64,000 bases of DNA, from assembly GCF_042682525.1 (NCBI RefSeq), contig NZ_JBHUHP010000015.1, positions 127,538 to 191,537 on the forward strand, written 5' to 3'. The notes beneath the pieces were generated by a model. That model was given only the letters and a program-made list of their open reading frames with translations, did not search any database and was not told the DNA's origin. This stretch comes from Blastococcus_B deserti (GTDB lineage Bacteria; Actinomycetota; Actinomycetes; Mycobacteriales; Geodermatophilaceae). The translations under genes were made by a program, and so were the position numbers. How positions within the stretch are numbered: the stretch's first letter is position 1; the number at the start of each line of letters is the position of its first letter. Positions 26,491 through 35,078 of this stretch are shown here, piece after piece.

Positions 26491-27542
26491 CGGGCGGGAC
26501 GACGGCGTCCGGCGTCCCCGCCGCGAGCGGGGGCGCCGGTACCGCCGAGGACTCCGTGCCGGAGACGCCGCTCGCCGCGCCCGCGAAGGGCGGCTCCCGG
26601 GCGGCCGTCTGGCGCCGGGCCGGCATCGCGGTCGGGATCGCCGTCCTGGCCCTCGGCCTGGCCTACTGGCGCACCGGCAACGAGGTCATCGTCACCCAGG
26701 CCGTGCTCACCGGGCTGATGATCGGCGGAGTGTACGGCCTGGTCGCCATGGGCCTGACCCTGATCTTCGGCGTGCTGGACATCGTCAACTTCGCGCACGG
26801 CGCGTTCCTGGCGGTGGCCCTGTACATCACCGTGGAGATGGTCGGCCGGTCCGGCGTCCACCCCTACCTCGCCCTCCTGGTGAGCGTTCCCCTGATGTTC
26901 CTCCTCGGGGCCGCGGTCCAGCGGTTCGTCCTGGCCGGTGCCATCGGGCGGCCGCTGGAGAACCAGCTGCTGATCACCCTCGGCGTCGCGCTGCTGATCG
27001 ACAACGGGCTGTTGCTGTTCTTCGGCCCGAACCCGCAGTCGGTGCGGCTGCCCGGTGACCGGGGCGTGGAGATCTTCGGCGCCGTCGTCACGCTGTCACG
27101 GCTGCTCGCCTTCGCCGTGGCGCTGATCCTGGCGGGGCTGCTCTACCTGCTGCTGCAGCGCACCCGCCTGGGCACGGCCATCCGGGCCGTGGCCGCCAAC
27201 GACAGCGGCGCCCAGATGGTGGGCATCGACACCCGCCGCATCTACATGGCGACGTTCGCCATCGGGACCGCGTGCGCCGGCGCCGCCGGCGTGCTCGTGG
27301 CGCCGCTGGTGACCATCGAGCCCACGACCGGCGAGCTGTTCAACATCATCGCCTTCGTCGTCGTGGTGCTCGGCGGCATGGGCAACGTGGTCGGCGCCGT
27401 GGTGGGCGGCCTGATCATCGGCCTCACCGAGCAGCTGGGCGCGCTCTACCTCCCCGGGCAGAGCCCGCTGCTGTCGGTCTTCATCGTCTTCGTCCTGGTG
27501 CTGTTCCTGCGTCCCCAGGGTCTGTTCGGGAGGAAGGCATGA
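26487..27542 (+). CDS. livH: ABC transporter permease, LivH type
   Basis: Inner-membrane permease of 351 residues. A hydrophilic 45-residue N-terminus precedes about eight helices with VLTGLMIGGVYGLVAMGLTLIFGVLDIVNFAHG, the hallmark of LivH proteins. The coupling loop appears at LGTAIRAVAANDSGAQMVGIDTRRIYMATFAIG, and it ends LVLFLRPQGLFGRKA. GTG start overlaps the livK stop (GTGA). Works with LivM, LivG and LivF. Confidence 0.92.
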   Translation: MTGGTTASGVPAASGGAGTAEDSVPETPLAAPAKGGSRAAVWRRAGIAVGIAVLALGLAYWRTGNEVIVTQAVLTGLMIGGVYGLVAMGLTLIFGVLDIVNFAHGAFLAVALYITVEMVGRSGVHPYLALLVSVPLMFLLGAAVQRFVLAGAIGRPLENQLLITLGVALLIDNGLLLFFGPNPQSVRLPGDRGVEIFGAVVTLSRLLAFAVALILAGLLYLLLQRTRLGTAIRAVAANDSGAQMVGIDTRRIYMATFAIGTACAGAAGVLVAPLVTIEPTTGELFNIIAFVVVVLGGMGNVVGAVVGGLIIGLTEQLGALYLPGQSPLLSVFIVFVLVLFLRPQGLFGRKA

Positions 27543-28574
27543 GCACCGTCGTGGAGACCGTGGAGGAACCGCAGGCGCTGCCGAAGCCGGCCTGGGGCAA
27601 GCACCTGGTCGCAGTGGCGGTGCTGGCCGTCGTCCTCGCGCTCGTGCCCCTCGTCCTCCCCCCGGCGCAGCTGTCGGTCGCCGTCCGGGTGCTGATCTTC
27701 GCGATCCTGGCCCTCGGCTGGAACATCATGAGCGGCTTCGGGGGGATGTTCAGCTTCGGCCACGCCGCGTACTTCGGGCTCGGCGCGTACGTCAGCGTCT
27801 GGCTCCTGGTCGAGCGCGGGATCTCCCCCTGGATCGGCATGCTCGTCGGAATGGTCGTCGCCGCCGCCTTCGCCGCGTTCGTCGGCTTCCTCGCCCTGCG
27901 CTACCGGCTCAAGGGCGCGTACTTCGCGCTGTCGACGTTCGCGTTCGCCGAGATGCTGCGGCTGCTGGCCACCAACAGCGACCTGGTCAACCGGGCCGTG
28001 GGGTACAACGTGCCGATCCGCCCGGAGTCGTCGTGGGCGTTCATGCAGTTCGAGCCCGGCTCGGCCAACTACTTCTGGATCGCGCTGGCCCTCACCGTGG
28101 TCGCCCTGGTGGTGACGATCGTCTTCCTGCGCTCGAAGCTCGGCCGGTTCACCATCGCCGTCCGGGACGACGAGGACGCCGCCGCCGCGCTGGGCATCCC
28201 GGTGATGCGGACGAAGCTGATCACCATCGCCCTCTCCGGCGCCATCACCTCGGTGGCCGGCACCTTCTACGTGCAGTACTACTTCTTCGTCGACCCCGAC
28301 GTCGCCTTCGGCTCCAGCGTCTCCATCCAGGCGATCCTCCCGGCGGTCATCGGTGGCGTCGNNNNNNNNNNNNNNNNNNNNNNNNNNNNNNNNNNNNNNN
28401 CCGCTCAACGACATCACCGCGACGCTGCTGCGCAACCCGCCGCCCGGACTGGAGTTCCTGCAGGGCCGGGCCGGCCTGGACGTGATGGTCTACGCGGTCC
28501 TGCTCATCCTGATCATCCTGCTGCTGCCGCAAGGCGTGTACGGCGCGCTCCGCGAGAGGTGGCAACGGCGATGA
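27539..28574 (+). CDS. livM: ABC transporter permease, LivM type (interrupted by an N gap)
   Basis: Second inner-membrane permease, about 345 residues once the gap is allowed for. Eight to ten helices are visible, with GWNIMSGFGGMFSFGHAAYFGLGAYVSVW, FALSTFAFAEMLRLLATNSDLVN and FTIAVRDDEDAAAALGIPVMRTKL before the gap and PLNDITATLLRNPPPG ... LLPQGVYGALRERWQRR after it. The frames on the two sides differ, so the true gap length must leave remainder 2 on division by 3; about 41 bases would encode the usual GGVGTVWGP-type stretch. The gene is therefore probably intact in the cell. ATGA overlaps join it to livH and livG. Confidence 0.88.
28362..28400. other. Assembly gap (39 N) inside livM
   Basis: Unknown bases; the flanking frames show the real length is not 39 but probably 41. 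Confidence 0.95.
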
Positions 28575-29305
28575 CGCTGCTGCAGGTGGACAACGTCAGC
28601 AAGTCCTTCCGCGGCCTGCGGGCCGTCGACGACGTCTCCTTCACCGTCGAGGAGGGCAGCATCCTCGGCATCATCGGGCCCAACGGGGCGGGGAAGACCA
28701 CGCTGTTCAACTGCGTCGCCGGCGCGCTGTCCCCGGACACCGGATCCGTCCGGCTCGGCGGCGCCGACATCACCGGAGCCCCACCGCACAAGGTGTCGCA
28801 GGCCGGCATGGCCCGCACGTTCCAGCTGATGAAGCCGTTCGCCAGCATGAGCGTGCTCGAGAACGTCGCCGTGGCGGCGATGGCGCACGGCAGTCCCCGG
28901 CGGGCGGCCACCGACACCGCCGTGGACGTCGTCGAGCGCGTCGGGCTGGGCCGCTGGCGCGACGCCCGCAGCGACGGCCTGCCCACCGCCGGTCTCAAGC
29001 GGCTGGAACTGGCCCGGGCGCTGGCTTCCCGCCCGCGGGTCCTGCTGCTCGACGAGGTGTTGGCGGGGCTGGTTCCGGCCGAGCGGACACCGGTCATGGA
29101 GCTGCTGGAGACACTGCGCCGGGACGACGGCGTGACCCTCGTCTTCGTCGAGCACATCATGGCCGCGGTCATGCGGCTGTCGGACTCCGTGCTCGTCCTG
29201 GAGCAGGGGCGCGTGCTCACGTCCGGCTCACCGCAGGAGGTCACGCGCGATCCCCGCGTGATCGAGGCCTACCTCGGGGAGGAGCCGACCGATGCTGGTT
29301 CTTGA
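28571..29305 (+). CDS. livG: ABC transporter ATP-binding protein, LivG type
   Basis: Cytoplasmic ATPase of 244 residues. Walker A is GPNGAGKTT (near residue 37), the Q-loop is in ARTFQLMKPFASMSVLENV, Walker B is VLLLDEVLAGL and the switch His is in VFVEHIM. The signature region reads LPTAGLKRLELARALA rather than a textbook LSGGQ; this KRLELARAL form is a recognised LivG subgroup, so activity is expected. ATG overlaps the livM stop, and its end overlaps livF by 14 bp. Confidence 0.92.
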   Translation: MTLLQVDNVSKSFRGLRAVDDVSFTVEEGSILGIIGPNGAGKTTLFNCVAGALSPDTGSVRLGGADITGAPPHKVSQAGMARTFQLMKPFASMSVLENVAVAAMAHGSPRRAATDTAVDVVERVGLGRWRDARSDGLPTAGLKRLELARALASRPRVLLLDEVLAGLVPAERTPVMELLETLRRDDGVTLVFVEHIMAAVMRLSDSVLVLEQGRVLTSGSPQEVTRDPRVIEAYLGEEPTDAGS

Positions 29306-29993
29306 CGGCCTGTGCGCCGGCTACCACGGCCTGCAGATCCTCCACGAGCTCGACCTGCGGGTCGACGCGGGCGAGATCGTGGCGCTCGTCGGCGGGAACG
29401 GTGCGGGGAAGACGACCACGCTGCGGGCGATCTCCGGCGTCGTGAAGCCCAGCGCCGGAGCGATCACCTTCCGCGGCCAGCGGGCCGACGGCGTGCGCAC
29501 GGCCGAGCTCGTCCGGCGCGGGCTGGTGCAGGTGCCCGAGGAGCGGGCGCTCTTCGGCCCGCTGACCGTGGACGAGAACCTCCGCATGGGGGCGTGGACC
29601 CAGAAGGGCGACACGGTGGCGTCGACCCTCTCGGAGGTCTTCGACCTCTTCCCCATCCTCGCGGAGCGGCGCCGCCAGGCGGCGGAGACGCTCAGTGGCG
29701 GGCAGCAGCAGATGCTGGCCATCGGCCGCGCGCTGATGGCCAGGCCCGCCCTGCTGATGCTGGACGAGCCGTCGACCGGTCTGTCCCCCAAGCTCACCTG
29801 GGCGGTCCTCGACGCGGTGAAGACCATCCGCGACCGCGGCGTGGCCGTGCTGCTGGTGGAGCAGAACGCGGCGCAGGCCCTGCGACTGGCCGACCGTGCC
29901 TACGTGCTGGAGAGCGGCAGCTGCGTGCTGTCGGGCCCCGGTCCCGAGCTGGCCGAGGACGACCGCGTGCGCGCCGCGTACCTCGGCCTGTGA
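29292..29993 (+). CDS. livF: ABC transporter ATP-binding protein, LivF type
   Basis: Second ATPase of the importer, 233 residues, with Walker A GGNGAGKTT, the LivF-typical VPEERALFGPLTVDENLRMGAW, a canonical signature LSGGQQQMLAIGRALM, Walker B LLMLDEPSTGLSPKL and H-loop replaced by Gln in LLVEQNAAQAL, which is normal for LivF. It starts 14 bp inside livG and its stop overlaps the next PrpD gene (GTGA), physically linking uptake to catabolism in one transcript. Confidence 0.93.
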   Translation: MLVLDGLCAGYHGLQILHELDLRVDAGEIVALVGGNGAGKTTTLRAISGVVKPSAGAITFRGQRADGVRTAELVRRGLVQVPEERALFGPLTVDENLRMGAWTQKGDTVASTLSEVFDLFPILAERRRQAAETLSGGQQQMLAIGRALMARPALLMLDEPSTGLSPKLTWAVLDAVKTIRDRGVAVLLVEQNAAQALRLADRAYVLESGSCVLSGPGPELAEDDRVRAAYLGL

Positions 29994-31348
29994 CCGTGCC
30001 GACGACCGCCGCTGCGCAGCGGGACGCGCGCGAGGCGACCGACGTGCTGGGGGCGTGGGCCGCCGGGCTGGAGTGGGCCGACGTGCCGGCCGACGCGCAG
30101 GAGCGGATGCGGCTGGTCCTGCTGGACTCGCTCGGGGTGACCGTCCTGGGCGCCCGGCAGGCGGAGCAGCGCGCGCTGGTCACCGCCTGGCGGCCGGCGG
30201 ACGGGCCCGCCCCCCTCCCGGGTGCGGGGAGGTGCACGACCGTGGAGGCCGCGGCGTGGCTCAACGCCGCGGCGCTGGTCCGGCTCGAGCTCGACGAGGG
30301 CCACAAGTTCGCGAAGGGGCATCCCGGCGCGCACGGGCTCCCGGCGGTCCTCGCCCTGGCCGCGGACCTGCGCGCCACCGGGCCCGACACGGCCGCCGCC
30401 CTCGTGGTGGCCTACGAGGTGGCGGCGCGCTTCGGCCGTGCGACCTCGCTCCCGCCGGGTGCCCACCCCCACGGCAGCTGGGGCGTGGCCGGGGCCGCGG
30501 CGGGGTGCGCCCGGCTCCTCGGGCTGTCCTCTGCCGGGCTGGCCGCGGCGATCGACACCGGCGCCGGCCTGCCCGTCGCCGGGTCCTTCGCCTCGGCCCT
30601 GGACGGCAACCCGGTGCGGGACGCCTGGATGGGGGCGTCCAACGTGTCCGGCCTGGTCGCCGCTCGCATGGCGTCGGCCGGTGTCGCCCGCAACACCGGG
30701 ACCGCGGCGTCCTCGCTCGGCGGGGTGCTCGGCACGTTCGACGCCGCACCGCTCACGGCGGAGCTCGGCACCCGCTGGGACGTGCGGCACGGGTACTTCA
30801 AGCGCCACGCGTCGTGCTCGTTCACCCATCCCGTCGCCGACGCCGTCCTCGCGCTGCGGCCCGAGCTCCCGGGCGACGTCGGCGAGGTCGAGGAGATCCT
30901 GGTCGAGACCCATTCCCTGGGCGCGGCCCTGGACCGCACCACGTGGGACTCCCGGCTGGCGGCCCTCTTCAGCACACCGTTCGTGGCCGCCGCCGCGCTC
31001 GTGCACGGCCACGTCGGGCCCGACGTCTCGGCGCAACCGGTCCGGGACGACCCCCGGGTCCGGGAACTCGCCGCCCGCGTCACCGTCCGGGTCGCCGCCG
31101 ACCTCGACGCGCGGCTGCCCCACGAGCGTGCTGCCCGGGTCACCGTCCGCAGCGGCGGGCGGGCCCACGGCTGCGAGGTGCCCAACCCGATCGGCGACGC
31201 CGCCCACCACCCGCTGTCGGAGGCCGATGTGCTCGGTCTGCTGTCGGACTGGCTGGCCGACGACGCGACCGTCGCGGCCGTCCGGGACGTCGCGACCGGC
31301 CTGCCTGCCGTCCCCGACGTCCGCCCGCTGCTGCAACGCCTGGTCTGA
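29990..31348 (+). CDS. MmgE/PrpD family protein (copy 5, downstream of the importer)
   Basis: 452 residues. First motif LELDEGHKFAKGHPGAHGLPAVLALAADL, the same LDEGH type as copy 3; basic segment DGNPVRDAWMGASNVSGLVAARMAS; lid motif GYFKRHASCSFTHPVADAV. The C-terminal domain includes FSTPFVAAAALVHGHVGPD. GTG start coupled to livF. As the first enzyme gene after the transporter, it may act early on the imported compound. The reaction (hydration/dehydration, epimerisation or decarboxylation) is not determinable from sequence. Confidence 0.86.
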   Translation: MTVPTTAAAQRDAREATDVLGAWAAGLEWADVPADAQERMRLVLLDSLGVTVLGARQAEQRALVTAWRPADGPAPLPGAGRCTTVEAAAWLNAAALVRLELDEGHKFAKGHPGAHGLPAVLALAADLRATGPDTAAALVVAYEVAARFGRATSLPPGAHPHGSWGVAGAAAGCARLLGLSSAGLAAAIDTGAGLPVAGSFASALDGNPVRDAWMGASNVSGLVAARMASAGVARNTGTAASSLGGVLGTFDAAPLTAELGTRWDVRHGYFKRHASCSFTHPVADAVLALRPELPGDVGEVEEILVETHSLGAALDRTTWDSRLAALFSTPFVAAAALVHGHVGPDVSAQPVRDDPRVRELAARVTVRVAADLDARLPHERAARVTVRSGGRAHGCEVPNPIGDAAHHPLSEADVLGLLSDWLADDATVAAVRDVATGLPAVPDVRPLLQRLV

Positions 31349-31389
31349 GCCGGGTCCGCCGGTCCCCGCATCCCCGCCGAGGAGAACGC

Positions 31390-32031
31390 GTGCACATCTT
31401 CGCCGTCACCCCCATCCACGTGTCGGAGGGCGAGCTCGCCCGGCGGCAGGCCCGCTACGACGCGCTGTGCCCGGCCGGGGTCAGCGTCCACCTGCAGGAC
31501 ATCGGCAGCGCGGCACCCCGGGCGCTGGACACCGAGCAGCAGGTCCGCGACAGCGAGGGCATGGTCACCACGGCCCTGGAGCAGGCGCCCGACGAGGCCG
31601 ACGCCCTGATGCCCGACTGCGTGCTCGATCCCGGCGTCCCCGCCCTGGCCGGCCGACTCGACCGGCCGGTGTTCGGGCTGCTGCGGACCAGCATGGCCTG
31701 GAGCGCACTCGCCGGGCGCAGGGTCGGCGCGGTCACGCGGAACCAGGCGATCGCCGACGAGCTGGTGCGGCAGGTGGAGGTCTACGGCCTGACGCCGGTC
31801 TTCACCGGCGTGGAGGTCCTCGACCTCGACGTGGACGCCATCCACGAGGCCGACCGCTGGGCCGCGTCGCTCGAGGCGGTGGTCGGCCGGATGGACCGGG
31901 CCGGCGCCGGTGATCTGGTCAACGGGTGCAGCGCGGTGGACCTCCCCGAGGCCGCGGCGGCCTGGCCGGTGCGCGTGGTGGACCCGACCGCACTGACGCT
32001 GCGCCTGGTGGCGGCGGGGGAGGCCCGGTGA
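31390..32031 (+). CDS. Asp/Glu/hydantoin racemase superfamily protein
   Basis: 213 residues with the two-domain, two-cysteine layout of the family: HIFAVTPIHVSEGELARRQ at the start, the first Cys in ADALMPDCVLDPGVPAL, the second in GDLVNGCSAVDLPEAA, and RVGAVTRNQAIADELVRQVEVYGL between. Members include aspartate, glutamate and hydantoin racemases, maleate cis-trans isomerase and arylmalonate decarboxylase, all using a Cys pair. Beside a hydantoinase-like gene, a hydantoin racemase or maleate-isomerase role is plausible. GTG start with CGAGGAGA upstream, 41 bp after PrpD copy 5; the stop overlaps the next gene. Confidence 0.85.
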   Translation: MHIFAVTPIHVSEGELARRQARYDALCPAGVSVHLQDIGSAAPRALDTEQQVRDSEGMVTTALEQAPDEADALMPDCVLDPGVPALAGRLDRPVFGLLRTSMAWSALAGRRVGAVTRNQAIADELVRQVEVYGLTPVFTGVEVLDLDVDAIHEADRWAASLEAVVGRMDRAGAGDLVNGCSAVDLPEAAAAWPVRVVDPTALTLRLVAAGEAR

Positions 32032-33500
32032 GCGAGGAGGGGCCCGACCTGGTCGTCGCCGGGGCGGGCGGCGGGCTGGCCGGCGCCCTGCGGGCCGCGC
32101 AGCTGGGGCTGGACGTCCTGGTGGTCGAGGTCAGCGAGCACTACCGGCGCGGGAACAACACCTCGATGTCGACGGCGATGATCCCCGGAGCCGGCTCGCG
32201 CTTCCAGCGCGCGGCCGGGATCGAGGACTCCCCGGAGCTGTTCTTCGGCGACATCATGCGCAAGACGAAGGGTGAGGCCGATCCGCGGCTGGCCCGCGCG
32301 CTGACGAGGGTGAGCGCACGGCTGGTCGAGTGGCTCGCCGACGACATGGAGCTGCCGCTCTCGGTCGTCACCGACTTCCACTACCCGGGGCACTCCGCCG
32401 ACCGCTGTCACACGATCGAGGGGCGGCACGGGACCCTGCTGCTCGACCACCTCGTGGGCCGGGTGAAGCGGGAGGGGCGTATCGATCTGCTCGTCCCCGC
32501 CCGGCTGGTCGACGTCCGGCTGGACGACGGGGGCCGGGTGCGGGCCGCGGTGGTGGAGACGCCGGACGGGGCGACCGAGGAGATCCCGACGCGAGCGGTC
32601 CTGCTGGCCACCAACGGCTACGGCGCCGACCGGGAACTGGTCGGCCGGTACCTCCCGGAGATCGCCGATGCCGTCTACCACGGGAGCGAGGCCTCGCGGG
32701 GCGACGCCCTGCGCATCGGTGCCCGGCTCGGCGCGGCCACCGCCTACCTGGACGCGTACCAGGGCCACGGCGCGCTGGCCGCACGGTCGTCCACGCTGGT
32801 CGGGTGGGCCACGGTGATGCACGGAGCGGTGATCGTCGGGAAGGACGGCCGGCGCTTCGGCAACGAGACCACCGGCTACTCCGAGTACGCCGCCGTCATC
32901 GCCCGCCAGCCCGGTTCCACCGGCTGGATCGTCCTCGACAAGCGCATCCACGACGCGTGCCTGGCCTTCACCGACTTCCGGCAGACGATCGAGGGCGGTG
33001 CCCTGGTCTGGGCCGACGACGTCGCGGGCATCGCCGCGGCGACGGGACTCCCGGCCGACGCACTGGCCGAGGAGCTGGCCACCACCGCGGCGCTGGCCCG
33101 CGGCGAGGGCGAGGACCGGTTCGGGCGGACGTTCTTCGAGGCCGAGCTCGCACCGCCGTTCGCGGTGGTGCAGGTGGTCCCCGCCCTCTTCCACACCCAG
33201 GGCGGGCTCGTCGTCGACGAGCACGCGCGGGTGACCCGGGAGGACGGGTCGGCGATCGAGGGGCTGTACGCCTCCGGCGGCGCGGCGGAGGGCATCTCCG
33301 GCCACGGCGCAGCCGGCTACCTGGCCGGCAACGGGCTGCTGCCCGCGCTCGGGCTCGCCTACCTGGCCGCTGATCACCTGGCCGCCGATCACCTGGCCGC
33401 CGATCACCTGGCCGCCGATCACCTGGCCGCCGATCACCTGGCCGACAGCTCGCCCCTCTCCAGCACCCGCGAGCTCACATCCGAGGAAGGATCCGCATGA
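32028..33500 (+). CDS. FAD-dependent oxidoreductase, fumarate-reductase flavoprotein family
   Basis: 490 residues. The dinucleotide fold is at the N-terminus (LVVAGAGGGLAGALRAAQLGLDVLVVEVSE), and the family C-terminal FAD contact is in LYASGGAAEGISGHGAAGYLAGNGLLPALGLAYLA. The central part contains RRGNNTSMSTAMIPGAGSRFQ and HTIEGRHGTLLLDHL, similar to succinate dehydrogenase/fumarate reductase flavoproteins, 3-ketosteroid dehydrogenases and urocanate reductase, which add or remove hydrogens at an activated C-C bond. After the normal end of the fold there are five exact LAADH repeats and a short polar tail. GTG start overlaps the racemase stop, and its TGA overlaps the amidohydrolase ATG. Confidence 0.86.
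   Translation: MSEEGPDLVVAGAGGGLAGALRAAQLGLDVLVVEVSEHYRRGNNTSMSTAMIPGAGSRFQRAAGIEDSPELFFGDIMRKTKGEADPRLARALTRVSARLVEWLADDMELPLSVVTDFHYPGHSADRCHTIEGRHGTLLLDHLVGRVKREGRIDLLVPARLVDVRLDDGGRVRAAVVETPDGATEEIPTRAVLLATNGYGADRELVGRYLPEIADAVYHGSEASRGDALRIGARLGAATAYLDAYQGHGALAARSSTLVGWATVMHGAVIVGKDGRRFGNETTGYSEYAAVIARQPGSTGWIVLDKRIHDACLAFTDFRQTIEGGALVWADDVAGIAAATGLPADALAEELATTAALARGEGEDRFGRTFFEAELAPPFAVVQVVPALFHTQGGLVVDEHARVTREDGSAIEGLYASGGAAEGISGHGAAGYLAGNGLLPALGLAYLAADHLAADHLAADHLAADHLAADHLADSSPLSSTRELTSEEGSA
33363..33437 (+). repeat. 15-bp tandem repeat, 5 units, at the 3' end of the FAD gene
   Basis: Five adjoining units of CTGGCCGCCGATCAC (the first with one T for C), then a partial sixth. They encode LAADH five times in frame. 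The near-identity at the DNA level points to recent slippage or recombination. Confidence 0.95.
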
Positions 33501-34972
33501 CCACCCTGCAGACACTCGTCAAGAACGTCACCGTCGTCCGCCCCGACGTCCCGGGGGCGGAGGACGGCGAGGCGCTCGACCTGGGCATCAGCGACGGCCG
33601 GTTCGTCCGGGTGGAGCGCGACATCCCCGCCGAGGAGGCCGAGGTCGTCGTCGACGGCCGGGGGCTCGTCGCCTTCCCGGGGGTCGTGGACGCCCACCAG
33701 CACTGGGGCATCTACAACCCGCTGGAGGAGGACACCGAGACCGAGAGCCGGGCCAGCGCGCAGGGCGGGGTCACCACGGGCCTCACCTACATGCGGACCG
33801 GGCAGTACTACCTCAACGCCGGGGGCCCGTACCGGGAGTTCTTCCCCAAGGTGCTGGCCGCCTCGGAGGGCCGGTCCTACATCGACTACGCGTTCCACCT
33901 CGCGCCGATGATGAAGGAGCACATCGGCGAGATCCCGGCGCTGATCCAGGACTTCGGCGTCACCTCGTTCAAGATCTTCATGTTCTACGGCGGACACGGG
34001 CTGCACGGCGCGTCGTCGGACCAGAGCTCGTTCCTCATGATCCCGCCGGACGAGCGCTACGACCTCGCGCACTTCGAGTTCGTCATGCGGGGGATCCAGG
34101 AGGCGCGCGAGAAGCTCACCGATCTCGCGCCGCACGTCTCCCTCTCGCTGCACTGCGAGACCGCGGAGATCATGACCGCCTACACCAAGATGGTGCAGGC
34201 CGAGGGCACGCTGAAGGGACTGGCGGCGTACAGCGCGTCCCGTCCGCCGCACTCGGAGGGCCTCGCCGTCACGATCGCGTCGTTCCTCGCCGACGAGACC
34301 GGACTGCCCAACATCAACCTGCTCCACCTGTCCTCGCGCAAGGCCCTCACCGCGGCCCTCCGCATGGCGCAGGTCTTCCCGCACGTCGACTTCCGCCGCG
34401 AGGTGACCGTCGGCCACCTGCTCGCCGACATCGACACCGCCGCAGGGCTGGGCGGCAAGGTGAACCCGCCGTTGCGGCCGCGCGAGGACGTCGAGGCCCT
34501 CTGGGAGCACCTGCTCGCCGGGGACGTCGACTGGGTGGTCAGCGACCACGCCTGCTGCAAGGACGAGAAGAAGTTCGGCGAGCCCCGCGACGACGTCTTC
34601 GCGGCGAAGTCGGGTTTCGGCGGCGCCGAGTACCTCCTGCCCGGCCTGGTCGGCGAGGGACGGCGGCGGGGGCTGTCCTACCGGCGCATCGCGCAGCTGA
34701 CGTCCTGGAACCCGGCACAGCGCTACGGGTTGCCCACCAAGGGCACCATCGGGGTGGGCTACGACGCGGACTTCTGCCTGGTGGACCCCTCGGTGACCTG
34801 GACCGTGCACGCCGAGGACTCGGAGTCGACCCAGGAGTACACGCCCTTCGAGGGCTTCGAGCTGGGCGCGAAGGTGACCGACACCTGGGTGCGGGGCCAC
34901 CAGGTGCTCGTCGACGGGGTGGTCACCGGCCAGCCGATGGGCCGGTACCTGCACCGACCAGGGCCCGCCTGA
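33497..34972 (+). CDS. Hydantoinase/dihydropyrimidinase-like amidohydrolase
   Basis: Zinc amidohydrolase of 491 residues, probably opening a cyclic amide or imide. The metal ligands are visible: the HxH pair in FPGVVDAHQHWGIY, the carboxylated Lys candidate in VTSFKIFMFYGG, His in LSLHCETAEIM, His in NLLHLSSRKAL and the catalytic Asp in WVVSDHACCKDEKK. The N-terminal beta domain and the C-terminal GTIGVGYDADFCLVDP complete the fold. Trp after HQH and the extended GVTTGLTYMRTGQYYL loop differ from classical hydantoinases, so the substrate may differ. GAGGAAGG precedes the ATG. Last gene of the rightward operon, followed by a strong hairpin. Confidence 0.88.
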   Translation: MTTLQTLVKNVTVVRPDVPGAEDGEALDLGISDGRFVRVERDIPAEEAEVVVDGRGLVAFPGVVDAHQHWGIYNPLEEDTETESRASAQGGVTTGLTYMRTGQYYLNAGGPYREFFPKVLAASEGRSYIDYAFHLAPMMKEHIGEIPALIQDFGVTSFKIFMFYGGHGLHGASSDQSSFLMIPPDERYDLAHFEFVMRGIQEAREKLTDLAPHVSLSLHCETAEIMTAYTKMVQAEGTLKGLAAYSASRPPHSEGLAVTIASFLADETGLPNINLLHLSSRKALTAALRMAQVFPHVDFRREVTVGHLLADIDTAAGLGGKVNPPLRPREDVEALWEHLLAGDVDWVVSDHACCKDEKKFGEPRDDVFAAKSGFGGAEYLLPGLVGEGRRRGLSYRRIAQLTSWNPAQRYGLPTKGTIGVGYDADFCLVDPSVTWTVHAEDSESTQEYTPFEGFELGAKVTDTWVRGHQVLVDGVVTGQPMGRYLHRPGPA

Positions 34973-34982
34973 GCCGGACGCC

Positions 34983-35020
34983 CGGCGGCCCGCCTCCCCG
35001 ACGGGGAAGGGGGGCCGCCG
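34983..35020 (+). terminator. GC-rich hairpin after the amidohydrolase gene
   Basis: Perfect CGGCGGCCC / GGGCCGCCG arms with an inner TCCCCG / CGGGGA pair, 10 bp after the stop codon. No T tract, as is common in very GC-rich genomes. Confidence 0.65.
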
Positions 35021-35026
35021 TGGCGC

Positions 35027-35076
35027 GCCTCCGGGGGCACCGCGCCTCGTGCGAGGGTGGGGGCAGGAGGGTCCTT
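35027..35076 (-). repeat. Stop-codon-linked palindromic repeat, copy 1
   Basis: Read on the minus strand it begins AAGGACCCTCCTGCCCCCAC right after the osmC stop and continues through a CTCGCACGAGG centre into a degraded GTGCCCCCGGAGG half. It belongs to the same family as the copies at 38863, 43017, 47615 and 49699 and is the most diverged of them. Confidence 0.7.
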
Positions 35077-35078
35077 CC

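Noticed and set aside
29146..29305. The livG/livF overlap as a frameshift
   Set aside because: Both proteins are full length with complete motifs; a 14-bp overlap is normal for coupled ABC genes.
33363..33437. CRISPR-like array
   Set aside because: Units are adjacent with no spacers and are in frame within a gene; simple tandem repeat.
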